From: Myrica gale
Taxonomy: Eukaryota; Streptophyta; Magnoliopsida; Fagales; Myricaceae
Assembly: GCA_963930655.1 (NCBI GenBank)
Contig: OZ005601.1
Location: forward strand, 16,298,001-16,362,000
Length of the DNA stretch: 64,000 nucleotides
Direction of reading: 5' to 3'
Shown here: positions 11,761 to 21,850 of the stretch, piece after piece
Layout: each line of letters opens with the position of its first letter
Numbering within the stretch: the first letter of the stretch is position 1
Notes under the pieces: model-generated
What the model was told of the DNA's origin: nothing
What the model saw: only the letters and a program-made list of their open reading frames with translations
Database searches by the model: none
Position numbers and translations under genes: made by a program

Positions 11761-13453
11761 TTATAAAAATTTGCTACTAACATCTGGAAGATACCATACC
11801 TGAAAATGTTTATTTAACAACTTCTCCCTGGAACTAACTTCCCACAAATAAAAGTCTCCGATAGCAGTTTCAAATTTCCAATTCAATGTGTATGGCCTAC
11901 AAATAGGGCCAGAAATTTTTACGAGTGTCATACAACAAACACCACAATAACTAGAGCTTCCTTCGGGTAAGCATCCTACATTACCTTTGGTTGACTAGCA
12001 TCCTTAACCTTGCACCTTTTATGACAGGGAACTGCAATTTCTCACGGAAAAGAGGATTTGCCTCAAAAAGCTTCTTGAGCTCAATCAACATAATCGTTCT
12101 TTCTGTTTTCGTATCTCTATAATTAGAGAGATGATCATTTTCCCTGCATAAACTACATTAGCTCCATAGTGTTGTCTGTATATAATCATTATTTTTAATT
12201 AAGTGGGAACTCGATCTTTCTGTATAGAATGTACACCTAAAATTGTCTAGCGTGAGGAGCATAGTCATTTCCCTGAACAATTCTTCATTAAGAGATGCAA
12301 AAACTTTCAGATCCTTCACGAGAATATCTACAGCCTTGCTGCGATCCAGCCTGATTAGTAAAAATTTCAGAGGAGAAAAATGTTTAGAGGGAGAGCAGTG
12401 AGCACCATTACATTTTGTTTTTTCAAGAATTACAAACTTACTTATCCAGAGCCTCAAGGTACTTTTGCTTTCGAATTTCAAAAAAGATCTTCATAGAATG
12501 CCGATTATCATCCAATTTTGTGAACCCGGAAAGATACCTCTCCACCTCATCCCAGCTCCCGTTAAGCACCAACTCCTCAAAGTATTTGAGGTTAAAGAAG
12601 AATTCTGATTCTAGCTCTAGCCTGCTCAAGAGACAAGAGACCAAACAAACCGTTAATAGGAGTAAAAAACTAATTAGGATGAAATTACACGAGCAGCATA
12701 AAAATTCGAAGCTGAAAACAAGGGATTAGATGAGAAAACTACTTATGAAGAGTGTCTTTGAAATTTTCCTCGTCGAGGAACTGCAAGATCAGAAAGATGA
12801 GATCCCTACTCTGTAAACCCACAAGCCTGAACTCTACGCCACTTCCGAAGGAAAAACAATTCTTCAATAACAAAATTCAAAAGCCAAACGAATCTGATTC
12901 CAACAAAGTTTGCAATCCTATTCCTATATCAACGTTCCTGACAATTCAATCCAAACCCATGTGGCTTATGGGTTCGGATCTGAAAAGTTTCGACAACAAG
13001 ATCGAACAGTTGCTGAGGCAAACCTAGTTGTCTCATAGATTGAAACGAAATTCAGATGGGCGCGATTCCCCAACCCACAAAATATTAATCCACTATCAAG
13101 AAACACCTGAATTCAGTTATACATATCCAAATTACTGCCTTTGAGATCATCAATAGCCTCATGTTGTCCCAAAAAAAATGAACCTGTCAACTCGTGAGCC
13201 AGCAAGTGTACTAAAATTCTAGTCTCATCAACCATCAAGATTCAATCTTTTCTAGTTGACTCAATCAACAAACATTAAAGGCCACTTCACAATCCAACCC
13301 ATGTTCGGCAATCAAGCAGACAGAAAGACGCAAAACCAAAAACCCAGAGCCCCAAAATTCCCAACCAACGCACCCAAATCAGATTCTTTGCCCAATCTTC
13401 TCTCAGAAAACCAGCCCCAAAATCGTAACCTTAATCACCAGGGTGGAATCCAT
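11761..13453 (-). CDS. Truncated TOPLESS-like co-repressor (N-terminal region plus one WD40 scrap)
   Basis: TOPLESS/TPR proteins are nuclear co-repressors: the N-terminal LisH-CTLH region binds EAR-motif partners and the C-terminus is WD40 repeats. Probable exons on the minus strand: 13453-13430 (short, MDSTLVIK), 12810-12743, 12621-12442, 12350-12237, 12143-11985 and 11896 down to a stop at 11761. All junctions have GT/AG sites and compatible phases. Diagnostic residues are LIFLILQFLDEENFKDTLHK, RYLSGFTKLDDNRHSMKIFF, KAVDILVKDLKVF, LLTLDNFR and ANPLFREKLQFP. The last exon jumps to GDFYLWEVSSREKL, which belongs to the WD40 part of TOPLESS. The predicted product is about 226 residues, against over 1,100 for the family. 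Hundreds of residues between the CTLH region and this WD40 segment, and nearly all the WD40 repeats, are missing. The frame is open throughout, so a short CTLH-only protein is possible; the first exon is the least certain. Confidence 0.75.
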
Positions 13454-13645
13454 GGTTCAGAAACAGCGTCCCAGACTGGACGAAGGAAACTGAAAGAGAA
13501 AGAAAGAGAGTGAGAGGGACGTACCTCGAGAGATCGAAGGCGCCAGCCGCTGGCGGTGAGCTGAAGGCTGAAGAGTGAAGAGAGAGCTTGAGGGCTGAGA
13601 GGGGAGAACGGAGATCGGAGTTCATAAGGGAGAACGAAGGTTTTT

Positions 13646-13702
13646 TTGGTTCAAAACACAGGGGGTAACGACGTCGTTTCACCCCCTGTTTTGAACCAAA
13701 AT
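13646..13702. repeat. 57-bp near-perfect palindrome with ACGACGTCGT centre
   Basis: The arms TTGGTTCAAAACACAGGGGG and CCCCCTGTTTTGAACCAA face each other around AACGACGTCGTT, with small indels between the arms. It lies just upstream of the likely 5' leader of the TOPLESS-like gene. It could be a promoter hairpin or the remnant of a small foldback element. Confidence 0.7.
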
Positions 13703-13842
13703 AAAATGCGGCCCATCAGGCCCAATCCGCATTTCACTCGGGCGGGCTAGGCTTATGTTGGCCTGGGCCAACCAGGGCGGCCCAGGCCAACCTATTTTTT
13801 TTTAAAAAAAATATATATAAAAAATATATGAATTTTTTTTTT

Positions 13843-13897
13843 CAGGGGCGGACCCCGGGCAGCCACCCAGGTTCGCCCGGGCCTGGGTCCGCCCCTG
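13843..13897. mobile_element. hAT-type terminal inverted repeats joined as a 55-bp foldback
   Basis: The sequence starts CAGGGGCGGACCC and ends GGGTCCGCCCCTG, the end type common in plant hAT transposons, with only about 30 bp between. It follows an A/T-rich stretch at 13797-13842. It looks like two element ends joined after loss of the interior. I see no convincing 8-bp TSD. Confidence 0.5.
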
Positions 13898-14389
13898 CAA
13901 ACAATCTTACTAAAGATTGTAGTGTTGATATTATACTATACCTACAAATTTCAATGTCCATTTGAGATAATTTTTTATTTAAGATAAATCTTTGAGATCT
14001 TTGGTAACATTATAATGTAGATAATTGGTCGAGGTTGAGATTGTATGAGTATAATTTATAATTTATAATTTATCTTAAATTGGTCGAGTTATTTATGATT
14101 TCATTTAGGAGAAACATCATAGTAGGTCCAAAATAATATAGCAAAATTAAAGTGTCCCTCATGTTCTGATCTGTTTAATTACGCCTTTTAAGTTGTGAAT
14201 GTGAAATTACAATACTAGGACTCATTCTTTCTATTTTCAGCATTACAATCATGGGTCAAATAGCTATGTAGAGGACCTTTGCTTAACAAATCTAGAGAAA
14301 AATCTCATGGTAGGACAAAAGACTCTCATTTTAGCTTAACATCGTAGCCATCCCTGATTTCGTCAAGTCAATATTGTGATGGCCTTCAA
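13898..14389. other. Intergenic, no gene seen
   Basis: AT-rich sequence with short repeated words such as TTTATAATTTATAATTTATC near 14055. No conserved coding segment was recognised on either strand. Confidence 0.3.
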
Positions 14390-14545
14390 TATTTATTTCA
14401 GACAAAGGAGAGATTATTGACTTACCATCCACGTATCCCGGTATTTATTTCAAGCAAATGAAAGATTATTGACTTACCATCCACGTATCCCAATATTTAT
14501 TTCATGAAAATGAGAGATTATTGACTTACTATCCACATATCCGGT
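14390..14545. repeat. Three 52-bp tandem repeats
   Basis: Units start at 14390, 14442 and 14494, each beginning TATTTATTTCA and containing GAGATTATTGACTTAC or a close variant followed by a CCACGTATCC-like end. They differ by a few substitutions. They lie inside what may be a decayed minus-strand retroelement. Confidence 0.8.
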
Positions 14546-14766
14546 GCTAAGTAGAGAAGACTCTTGAATTTTTTCTGAAACTCCAGGATCTTTGAATCAG
14601 ATGTTGGAGTATATGGGTCATGACTTCTTTTTACTAGATTTTGTAATAAATTGATCCAACCTGGAGTGGAAGGATGTGAACATCTCATGTAGCTCTTTTT
14701 GAAACTTTGTTGAGCCAACAATCTCACTTTTGATTCTCGACGGTCAAGATGTTAATCTGTCATAAC

Positions 14767-14779
14767 GGCTCTGATACCA
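14767..14779 (-). other. Methionine-tRNA primer-binding-site-like motif of a retroelement
   Basis: On the minus strand the sequence reads TGGTATCAGAGCC, the usual plant LTR-retrotransposon primer-binding site complementary to initiator methionine tRNA. This suggests that about 14.0-14.8 kb is internal DNA of a degraded minus-strand element. I could not define its LTR. Confidence 0.45.
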
Positions 14780-14890
14780 TTTCTTACGTGCCTACACGTA
14801 ACTATATTGATTATTTCGAGAAAACCAACAAAACTCCTAATTTAGTTTAATTATTGGAAAACAGTCCTACCATACAAACAATAACTTGTT

Positions 14891-17003
14891 GGTGGAATTA
14901 CACTCACAGACCCTGAGGTATTCAAAAGTTACAATTGGGTTCCCGAGATAATAAATTAGCCATTTAGCTCTAATGACCTCACCAAAAATAGACCATTTTG
15001 TCTACCTTCATCCCCCTTGTTAACCGTAGGTGATGATTTGTAAAAATAGTGTTATGTCAACCCAATTAAATTGCACCATGTGCCCAACCTAATCAAATCA
15101 CTTCAAACTTCAAGAGCATGGGATGTGGGCAGAACTATCTCTCATTCTCCTTGAACTTTATTGGAGAAAGTAATGGACCTTTAGGAGCTCTTGGACACCC
15201 CAACGAGGAGAGAGAGATAATCTCCACGGAGCTTCAAGCTGAGCACTGGAGGAGAGAGGAAGATGCAAAGAGGACAAATGTAGGGTAATTTATAGCAGGT
15301 GTTTTATTATTTTTACAAGTCAACACTTGAGCCTCAACAAATCCTTGTGCATATTACACATCCTGACCATGTGGTGCAAGTTGATTGGGTTAACGTGACA
15401 TTATTTTTATATATCAACACTTACCGTTAATGAAGGGAGATTGAAGGTCTCTTTTTCCCGAAATCATTACCTTAGGGAGCTAAATAATGGCTAATTTATT
15501 ATTTTCAGTCTAAATAACAACCCGAGAGGGGGTGAATTAGGTATATCAAAAACTTAGTCCTTTTTCGATAAAAACCCAGATCTGAAAAAATATCCCTTTT
15601 AAAAAATTAAAAATGTAGATTTAAATGTGTTTATGCTAAGCAAAATATAAGCAAAAAATGATAAAGCAAAAAACACAACAAATATGAATAAGGAACGAAT
15701 AATGATAGAGATAGAGTTAGAGAGACGATACTGCAATTTTAGGTGGTTCGGCCAACACTTGCTTATGTCCACCCTCAAGGCTATTGACTTCCTTAGACTT
15801 CCTTCACTATTCTCCAAATATCAAATACGCCTTAGCTTCACTGGTGCTAAAGAACATTTACAAAACGTTTTTCGAGCTGACGCTTTAACTCTCTTCATAA
15901 ATCTCAAACCCAAGAGATTTCTTCTACTCTCACAAGTAGGACCAAGTGTTTACCCAACACTGAAGTATTTTCCAAATGATGGATACAAAGGAATGACAAT
16001 GAATGTCTCTCTAAGCCGAATAAGTCAATGAAAAGCTCAAAACAAGTGGAATGACTCTCTAAGCCGAATAAGCAAGTGGAAAGCTAGATAGAGTACTAGA
16101 AGACAAGATTCTTGAATGAAAGCTAAAGTTTGAAAAAGGAACTACAAGTTTCTTGGTAAGTGCTGTCTTTTCTCTTCTTTACGACATTTTCTCTCTCTAA
16201 AAGTTAGGGCAAAGAGTGATTGCAAGTGTGTTTCCTCTTCTTCAAGAAATTTATCCCCATTTGAAGGCTAAGTCGTCAATGATGTGCAAGATAAGAAGAT
16301 TTAACAATGAAAGCTATGATCTTGAAGGAATCAGCAAGTGATTTTTGGATCTCGCTTTCTCTCTCTATCGGATGTAGATTTTGAATGATGATGTAAATCC
16401 TTGCTTTCTCTCTCCATCGCATTCTTCTTATAGCCCCTAGGTCTTCAACGGTCATCAAGTAGCTTTATTGTACCGTTATAGGGGCATCCAAGTCATTTTA
16501 GAACATTTTGAATAAGTTCGCGTCGTTCCAGGAATTATGCTATCGGGAGACAATGCAATGTGTCAACACTAGTCTTCAATGTGTCGACACATTGTATACT
16601 TAGTCTGAAATTGTGCTCTCAAGAGACAGTGCAATGTGTCCACACATGTCTTTAATGTGTTGACACTATAAGTGCTGGAGAGGTTTTGCAGCAACTTGAA
16701 AGTATCTTTTTCACTCCAATTCATTTTTAAACACCTACAATGAATAATGTGAACATTTTAGCTTATGTAATGGTGTAAATATATATTTAGAACATTTTAT
16801 AGAAGGATAACCTCAATCTTTCGAAACACTTTTTAGAAATTGTGGATTGACAAGGTAAAATCTAAGTCTTCAAAGCACTTAAAATTTTTTGTTATCATCA
16901 AAATCAAATATGAATTGTTTACAAAACAACCTTGGGCTAACAGTTATCTCAGAAACCTCATTGCAACTTTCGAATACCTTAGGGTCGTGAATGCAATTTC
17001 GTC
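14891..17003. mobile_element. Non-autonomous Mutator-like element, interrupted by an LTR
   Basis: The left end (GGTGGAATTACACTCACAG) and the reverse complement of the right end (GACGAAATTGCATTCACG) form long inverted repeats that continue through CCCTRAGGTATTC to GAGATAA and beyond. The 9-bp direct repeat TAACTTGTT flanks the element at 14882-14890 and 17004-17012, as expected for MULEs. Without the inserted LTR it is about 670 bp and non-coding. Confidence 0.75.
15503..16942 (-). mobile_element. Solo copia-type LTR nested in the MULE
   Basis: Read on the minus strand it starts TGTTAGCCCAAGGTTG and ends near CCCTCTCGGGTTG, matching the LTR at 50338-51581. It sits inside the right inverted repeat of the MULE, whose two parts join cleanly when it is removed. 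Flanks are ATTAT (15498-15502) and GTTAT (16943-16947), a TSD with one change. The left terminal bases are mutated from the family consensus. Confidence 0.75.
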
Positions 17004-17012
17004 TAACTTGTT

Positions 17013-18956
17013 TGGGAATGAATTTTCTTCTCTACCTTGATTATTCACAATTGGTGTCATATCGACTTACAAAAAGAGATCAAGATAAACTTATTTATAT
17101 ACATTATTTATTTCTATAAAAGTCAATATAAATGCTTAATTAATCTTTTCAGTCATTGTAATTTAACATTTTCTCAATTTGGTCCATCATTTTTAATTCT
17201 TCATCCATTGGGTTAACTATTTTTCCTAAAAAGGTATTTCCGTCTAATCCAAGCCTTGTGACTAACGGAATATACCTACGTGACTAACGGAAAGCACGCC
17301 ACCACCAATTATCACTCGACATCTAGATTAGCTCGCCAAGGTTGCTTAATAATGACACATTTTAGGTTAGTGGAATATGCTTATCTACCTTTTATGTGGT
17401 CTGTGTCTGGACAGAAGGATCTTTCTAGAATAAATAGTTAACTAAATTGAGAGATTAAATTAGAAAAATGATAAACCCTAAAGACAGGCAATGAAAGAGT
17501 TAACCATTCCAATGAATGTTACCTATAATAAAGGTTAACAATTACAAACAGATTAATTGAAAAGGAAAAAAAACCAATTAAGGAGAGAAAGAAGGAGATC
17601 TTGAAATATGGAAAAGTATGAGATGAAAAAGTGAAACTACTAAAAAATATTGACTACATTTGAATTATTTTTGGGAAAGCTTCACTTTTCACCTCCTAAC
17701 CATATGAGAAATGTCATTTTAGAGTCCAAACTATCAATTTCATTACATTTTGCCCAAAAATTATCGAAATTCGTCATTTTATGCTTTTTGAAAAAGATCT
17801 GACTGTCAAGATTATGCCATGTAACCCCTTTCACTAGTTTCAGTCGTAGGATCTAATAAAGAAGCGTATATTGATGAATTTCGATACTTTGAGGTAGAAT
17901 GTGATGAATTGGTAGTTTAGACCCTAAAATGACATTTATCTATAATTGGAGATGTTAGCTGGCTTTTCTAGATATTGTTGTATTCCTTTTCATATTTTGC
18001 ATTGTGATTCAAACGTTAAGTTTCCTTAATTTTCAATGAATGAATAAGGATGTTTCCAAAAAAAACAAAAACAAAAAGTGAAGTTTACCCATCATTTTTT
18101 TAAATGATTAAAATTTCACGTGATTATGAGATTAAGGTATAAGATACTAAAGAATATGGTACGTGTGATAGTTTTAAAAATGGTGAACATGGACTAGTTA
18201 GAAAACACATCGACCGAGTTGGGAGTACAATGACAAATCCTGAATACTTGAATTGATACTAAAACTCAAGTATCATTTAGGATTTGGTCATTGGCGGTTG
18301 GATTTGAGCTCATCTTCACCTACTAGATATGGTTCGTCCAATAATGGAAGTATACCCTTCCAACCAATAAGCTATGGTACTTGAGGAGGCAATATATATG
18401 GCTTACGTTACATCATTTATAGTCATAAAATTTGAAAAGAACTTTACCATCGTAACTGTGGAACAATGGTACTTACTTTTTAAGCTTTTAAATCCATTGA
18501 TCTATTTTTATATTTTGAAAAAATCTAGGAAACAAATTTGTGCTCATTTGGATAGCATAACAACAAGAATGCCCTAAATAGATTGATAGCTACATCTAAA
18601 ATTCGACTCATTATTCAGTAGACAAAGTTTGCACAAGACACTATATATGTATTGGACATCTCTTGGCTTGAAAAGGAATCAAGTTACTCAACTCATAGGG
18701 AGAGTATTGCCGGGTTCCCAAAAGTTCAGTTAATGATTAGGAAAGTATTAGGAAATCATGGATGAACGAGGGGAAGAGAAATGCCCCCTCCCTCCATCCT
18801 TCCCTCCTATATGGTTCATCAAAATTAACTGAAAAGAGGTTGCATATTCAACAAAGACACAATGGCGTTTGGGCAACATGATTCAGATGCTGTCACTTGC
18901 CTCGACAATCTCTCCCTAAGCTAAGGCCGAATCTAGTTTTCAAGCCTTTCAAATAT
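17013..18956. other. Intergenic with a small inverted-repeat element at about 17699-17950
   Basis: No gene is seen. A block with ends GAAATGTCATTTTAGAGTC and, inverted, AAATGTCATTTTAGGGTC spans about 17699-17950 and is probably a MITE- or MULE-like non-autonomous element. Its TSD was not resolved. Confidence 0.45.
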
Positions 18957-18980
18957 CAATAATAATAATAATAATAATAA
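18957..18980. repeat. (AAT)n microsatellite
   Basis: About eight AAT units in a row. Confidence 0.85.
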
Positions 18981-19780
18981 GGGATAAATACGTTTTCACC
19001 CCTAAAATTTAAGGTGTTGGCACATTATATATCAATCTTTAAATTTTGAGATATTTTAACCTTTAATTTTTGACATATTACACATTGCATCCTTCCGTCA
19101 AATTTTCTGTAACTCAAATAAAAAATGACACACATGACCGACATGTAATTTTTTAGTCTCTAATTTTATATTTATTTATATCTCAACTCGTTATTTTATG
19201 TTGACCTCCTGTTGGAGATATTAATGTAAAATTGCATACTAAAAATTAAGTGTCGCAAGTGTGTTATTTTTTTTTTATCTAAGTTGACTGATGTGCATTA
19301 TTCAAAAGTTTAAGCATGAAATATCTTAAAAATTAAGGGTTAAATGCACTTTTCGCCCTCCGATTATTGGTGTTCTGACACTTTACATCCTAAATTATCA
19401 ATTTCGTGATATTTTGCCTTTCAACTACCAACAGTTTATCCTTTGCACCCTCAACCGTTAATTTCTAAAGAAATTGCTATTTTGGTTATGTGAATGAGGG
19501 TACATTTGTCATTTCACTTAACTAAAATTACAATTTTCATTCAAATGAACGGTTGATGATGTAAATTGTAAATGATTGGTAGTTGATGGGTGAAACGTAA
19601 TAAAATTAATAGTTTGAGTTATAAAGTGTCAGAATTCTAATAATTAGAGGCAAATATTGTATTTTTTCCAAAACTTAAAGTTTGCCGTGTAATGTACCAC
19701 AATAGGGTGAAAAATCTATCCATCTCTAATTAAAACACAAAGGGTACGGACTACGGAGAGGTAACAATTGAATATGATTC
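18981..19780. mobile_element. Nested non-autonomous inverted-repeat elements
   Basis: An inner element at about 19337-19668 has facing ends that share TCTGACACTTTA. The outer sequence has roughly matching ends near 18982 (GGGATAAATACGTTTTCACC) and 19730 (inverted, GGATAGATTTTTCACC). Neither encodes a protein. The end style (short homopolymer words around CACCC) resembles non-autonomous MULEs. TSDs were not resolved. Confidence 0.4.
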
Positions 19781-19795
19781 GGTGGTGTTGTGTTT

Positions 19796-20773
19796 TTTTG
19801 TTGTTGAAACGACTAGGTTTATATATTGAAAAAAAAACACAAACAAAACTAGAAAAACAAGGAAAAGACCCCAAAGGGGCTTTACATGTGGCGAGCGGAG
19901 GGGCCGACAGTAAAGTGGCTATAAAGGAGGACACAAGATCCTTAGTTGTGGCGGGCCCGAAGCCCGAAACGGGAGGACCCAAGGGTCCTAGGTTACGTGA
20001 AACTCGTGGAAGAAATAAACCAGCCGTTGAAGGACTGATGACATAGTCGGCAGGCTGGCTCCCTTAGAGCACTAGACATGCAATTCCAATTGTAATTACA
20101 AACAGCAGAAAAAGCACATAACTAAAACAAAAGCAAGCCTGAAACAATGAGGCAAGCCCAAACGGGCGAAAACAGAACATAGGCCACGGTAAGATCCATG
20201 GAGACGTTGGACGAAACGAGACCAGAATCAGCGGCGGCGGCCGGTGGTGGGCGGAGGAGATCCACAACGGAAAATGGAGGACAGAAGCCACAGAGGCCTG
20301 TCCAGCGAAGAAGGGAAGGGGCGGAGGGCGGAGGAGGCCGTACGCGCTCCAAAGGTGGTCGACACGTGAGATCCACGCGCACCGCGTGGGGCACGTGGAT
20401 CAACATGCGCCGGCGTTGGAGCATTGGAGGACCCTGGTTGCGGAGATCGACGCCTGCTGAAGACTACCAGACGACGCGTGTCCACTAGAAAGGAGCGGAA
20501 ACCACCAAACACCAAGGAGAAGCCACCTGCAAAGAAAATAAAAAAAACCCCAAAACCAACCATCAACCGGTACCAACCAAACCAGAAAGAAGGGAAAGGG
20601 AGAGAGAAGATGGAAGAGGGGAAAAGGAAAGGAAAAAATGAAGAGGGGGGATGAGGGAGCCGGAGCTCCCCCCTCCTCCGTAGGGACGTTGGGGGTTTGG
20701 GGAAAACAGAGAGGTTTTTTTGAGAGAGAACAGGCGGAAAGCGTTAGAGGCGTTAATTTGAGAGTACAATTGT
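19796..20773 (-). mobile_element. Probable non-LTR retroposon (LINE-like, non-coding)
   Basis: A 978-bp GC-rich block is flanked by near-identical 15-bp direct repeats GGTGGTGTTGTGTTT (19781-19795) and GGTGGTGCTGTGTTT (20774-20788). On the minus strand the block ends with an A-rich tail, which fits target-primed insertion of a LINE-type retroposon in minus orientation. Several overlapping open frames result from its GC richness; none resembles a reverse transcriptase. It may be a non-autonomous retroposon or a piece of a LINE. Confidence 0.5.
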
Positions 20774-20788
20774 GGTGGTGCTGTGTTT

Positions 20789-21143
20789 AGCTACTTAAAC
20801 AGAAGGCCTTGCCTGTTTCTTGGAAAATTCTCCATACCATCGTGGAAGCTCTTGCTTTGAGACGAAGCTTCGACGATTTCTCATGAGGAAATCACCCTAA
20901 AGTGCCAATTCCATTGGCCACGAGGTGGCAAAAGTTGGCAGCAGAAGTACTATATTATAGCTCGAGAGTGTGTTTTTTTTCCTCTCCTAAATCAGAGTGT
21001 TGATTCTAAATCCGTATGTTCCGCCTATATCCCAACCTATAAAATACGTAAATAAATATACATATTTATATATACATACAACAATATATCGGAACATAAA
21101 AATCAATTTCAGTTTCACAACAACCTCTTCTCCAAATTTAGTA

Positions 21144-21174
<31 letters not shown>

Positions 21175-21850
21175 GATAAAGTTAATAATTATTCTGAGAG
21201 AGCCAACGTTATTTATGTTGGCACTTTTTGTTTTTTCATTCCTTAAATAACAACACCATAGACGAACAAATTTTCATATCCGTAATCCACTATCTCCATA
21301 GACTTTTTTTTAGGGTTGAATACGTTTTTCATTCCTAAATTGCATTCCTAAATTGTGACCTTGGAACGAAAAGTGAAAAATTAAGGCGTCAAGAAACGAT
21401 AGTGTAAAGACTAAACGTCACAGAATTAATAATTTAAGACGCAAAGTGTCAATACCCTCGTAGTTTAGGGACGATAAACAATATGTTTAGCACGCTTATG
21501 CTCATGCAGGACATTCATGGCACATCAAAAGGTGAAAAGGCTAAAAAATTCTCCCATAAATACCTCCTAACAAGCATCAACAATGTCTACTGAAACTGTT
21601 GCTGACTGAGTCTACAAACACTTTGCATTTGGTACACAAAAGAATCTGACAAAAAATGCTTTAATTTTTAAAAGCTTCTGTTTCTATACAAAACCACTCT
21701 AGTTTTCTGAAAATTCAGAGCTACATTTTTATCCTGGAAAAAACTGAGAAGATGATTTATAGAAATTGGATAAAAGTAAGATAAGCCTTGTCAAACCTCT
21801 GATAAACTAGCTCCATCCTTCAGCAATCTAAGCCTGACTAAGATAAGGGC
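20789..21850. other. Intergenic with CT/TA microsatellite
   Basis: No gene is seen. A compound (CT)n(TA)n repeat lies at about 21144-21173. A weak inverted-repeat element may span about 21310-21490 (ends AGGGTTGAATACGTTTTTC and TTTAGGGACGATAAAC). The last few hundred bases are the 3' flank of SIG2. Confidence 0.35.

Noticed and set aside
14390..14545. CRISPR-like repeat array
   Set aside because: The units are contiguous 52-bp tandem repeats without unique spacers, in a plant genome.
14767..14779. tRNA-like sequence
   Set aside because: Only the 13-bp primer-binding motif is present, without a tRNA body, so it marks a retroelement.
20064..20566. Proline/Arg-rich open frames in the GC-rich block
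   Set aside because: Several overlapping frames on both strands are open at once because of GC richness, and the block has retroposon borders.
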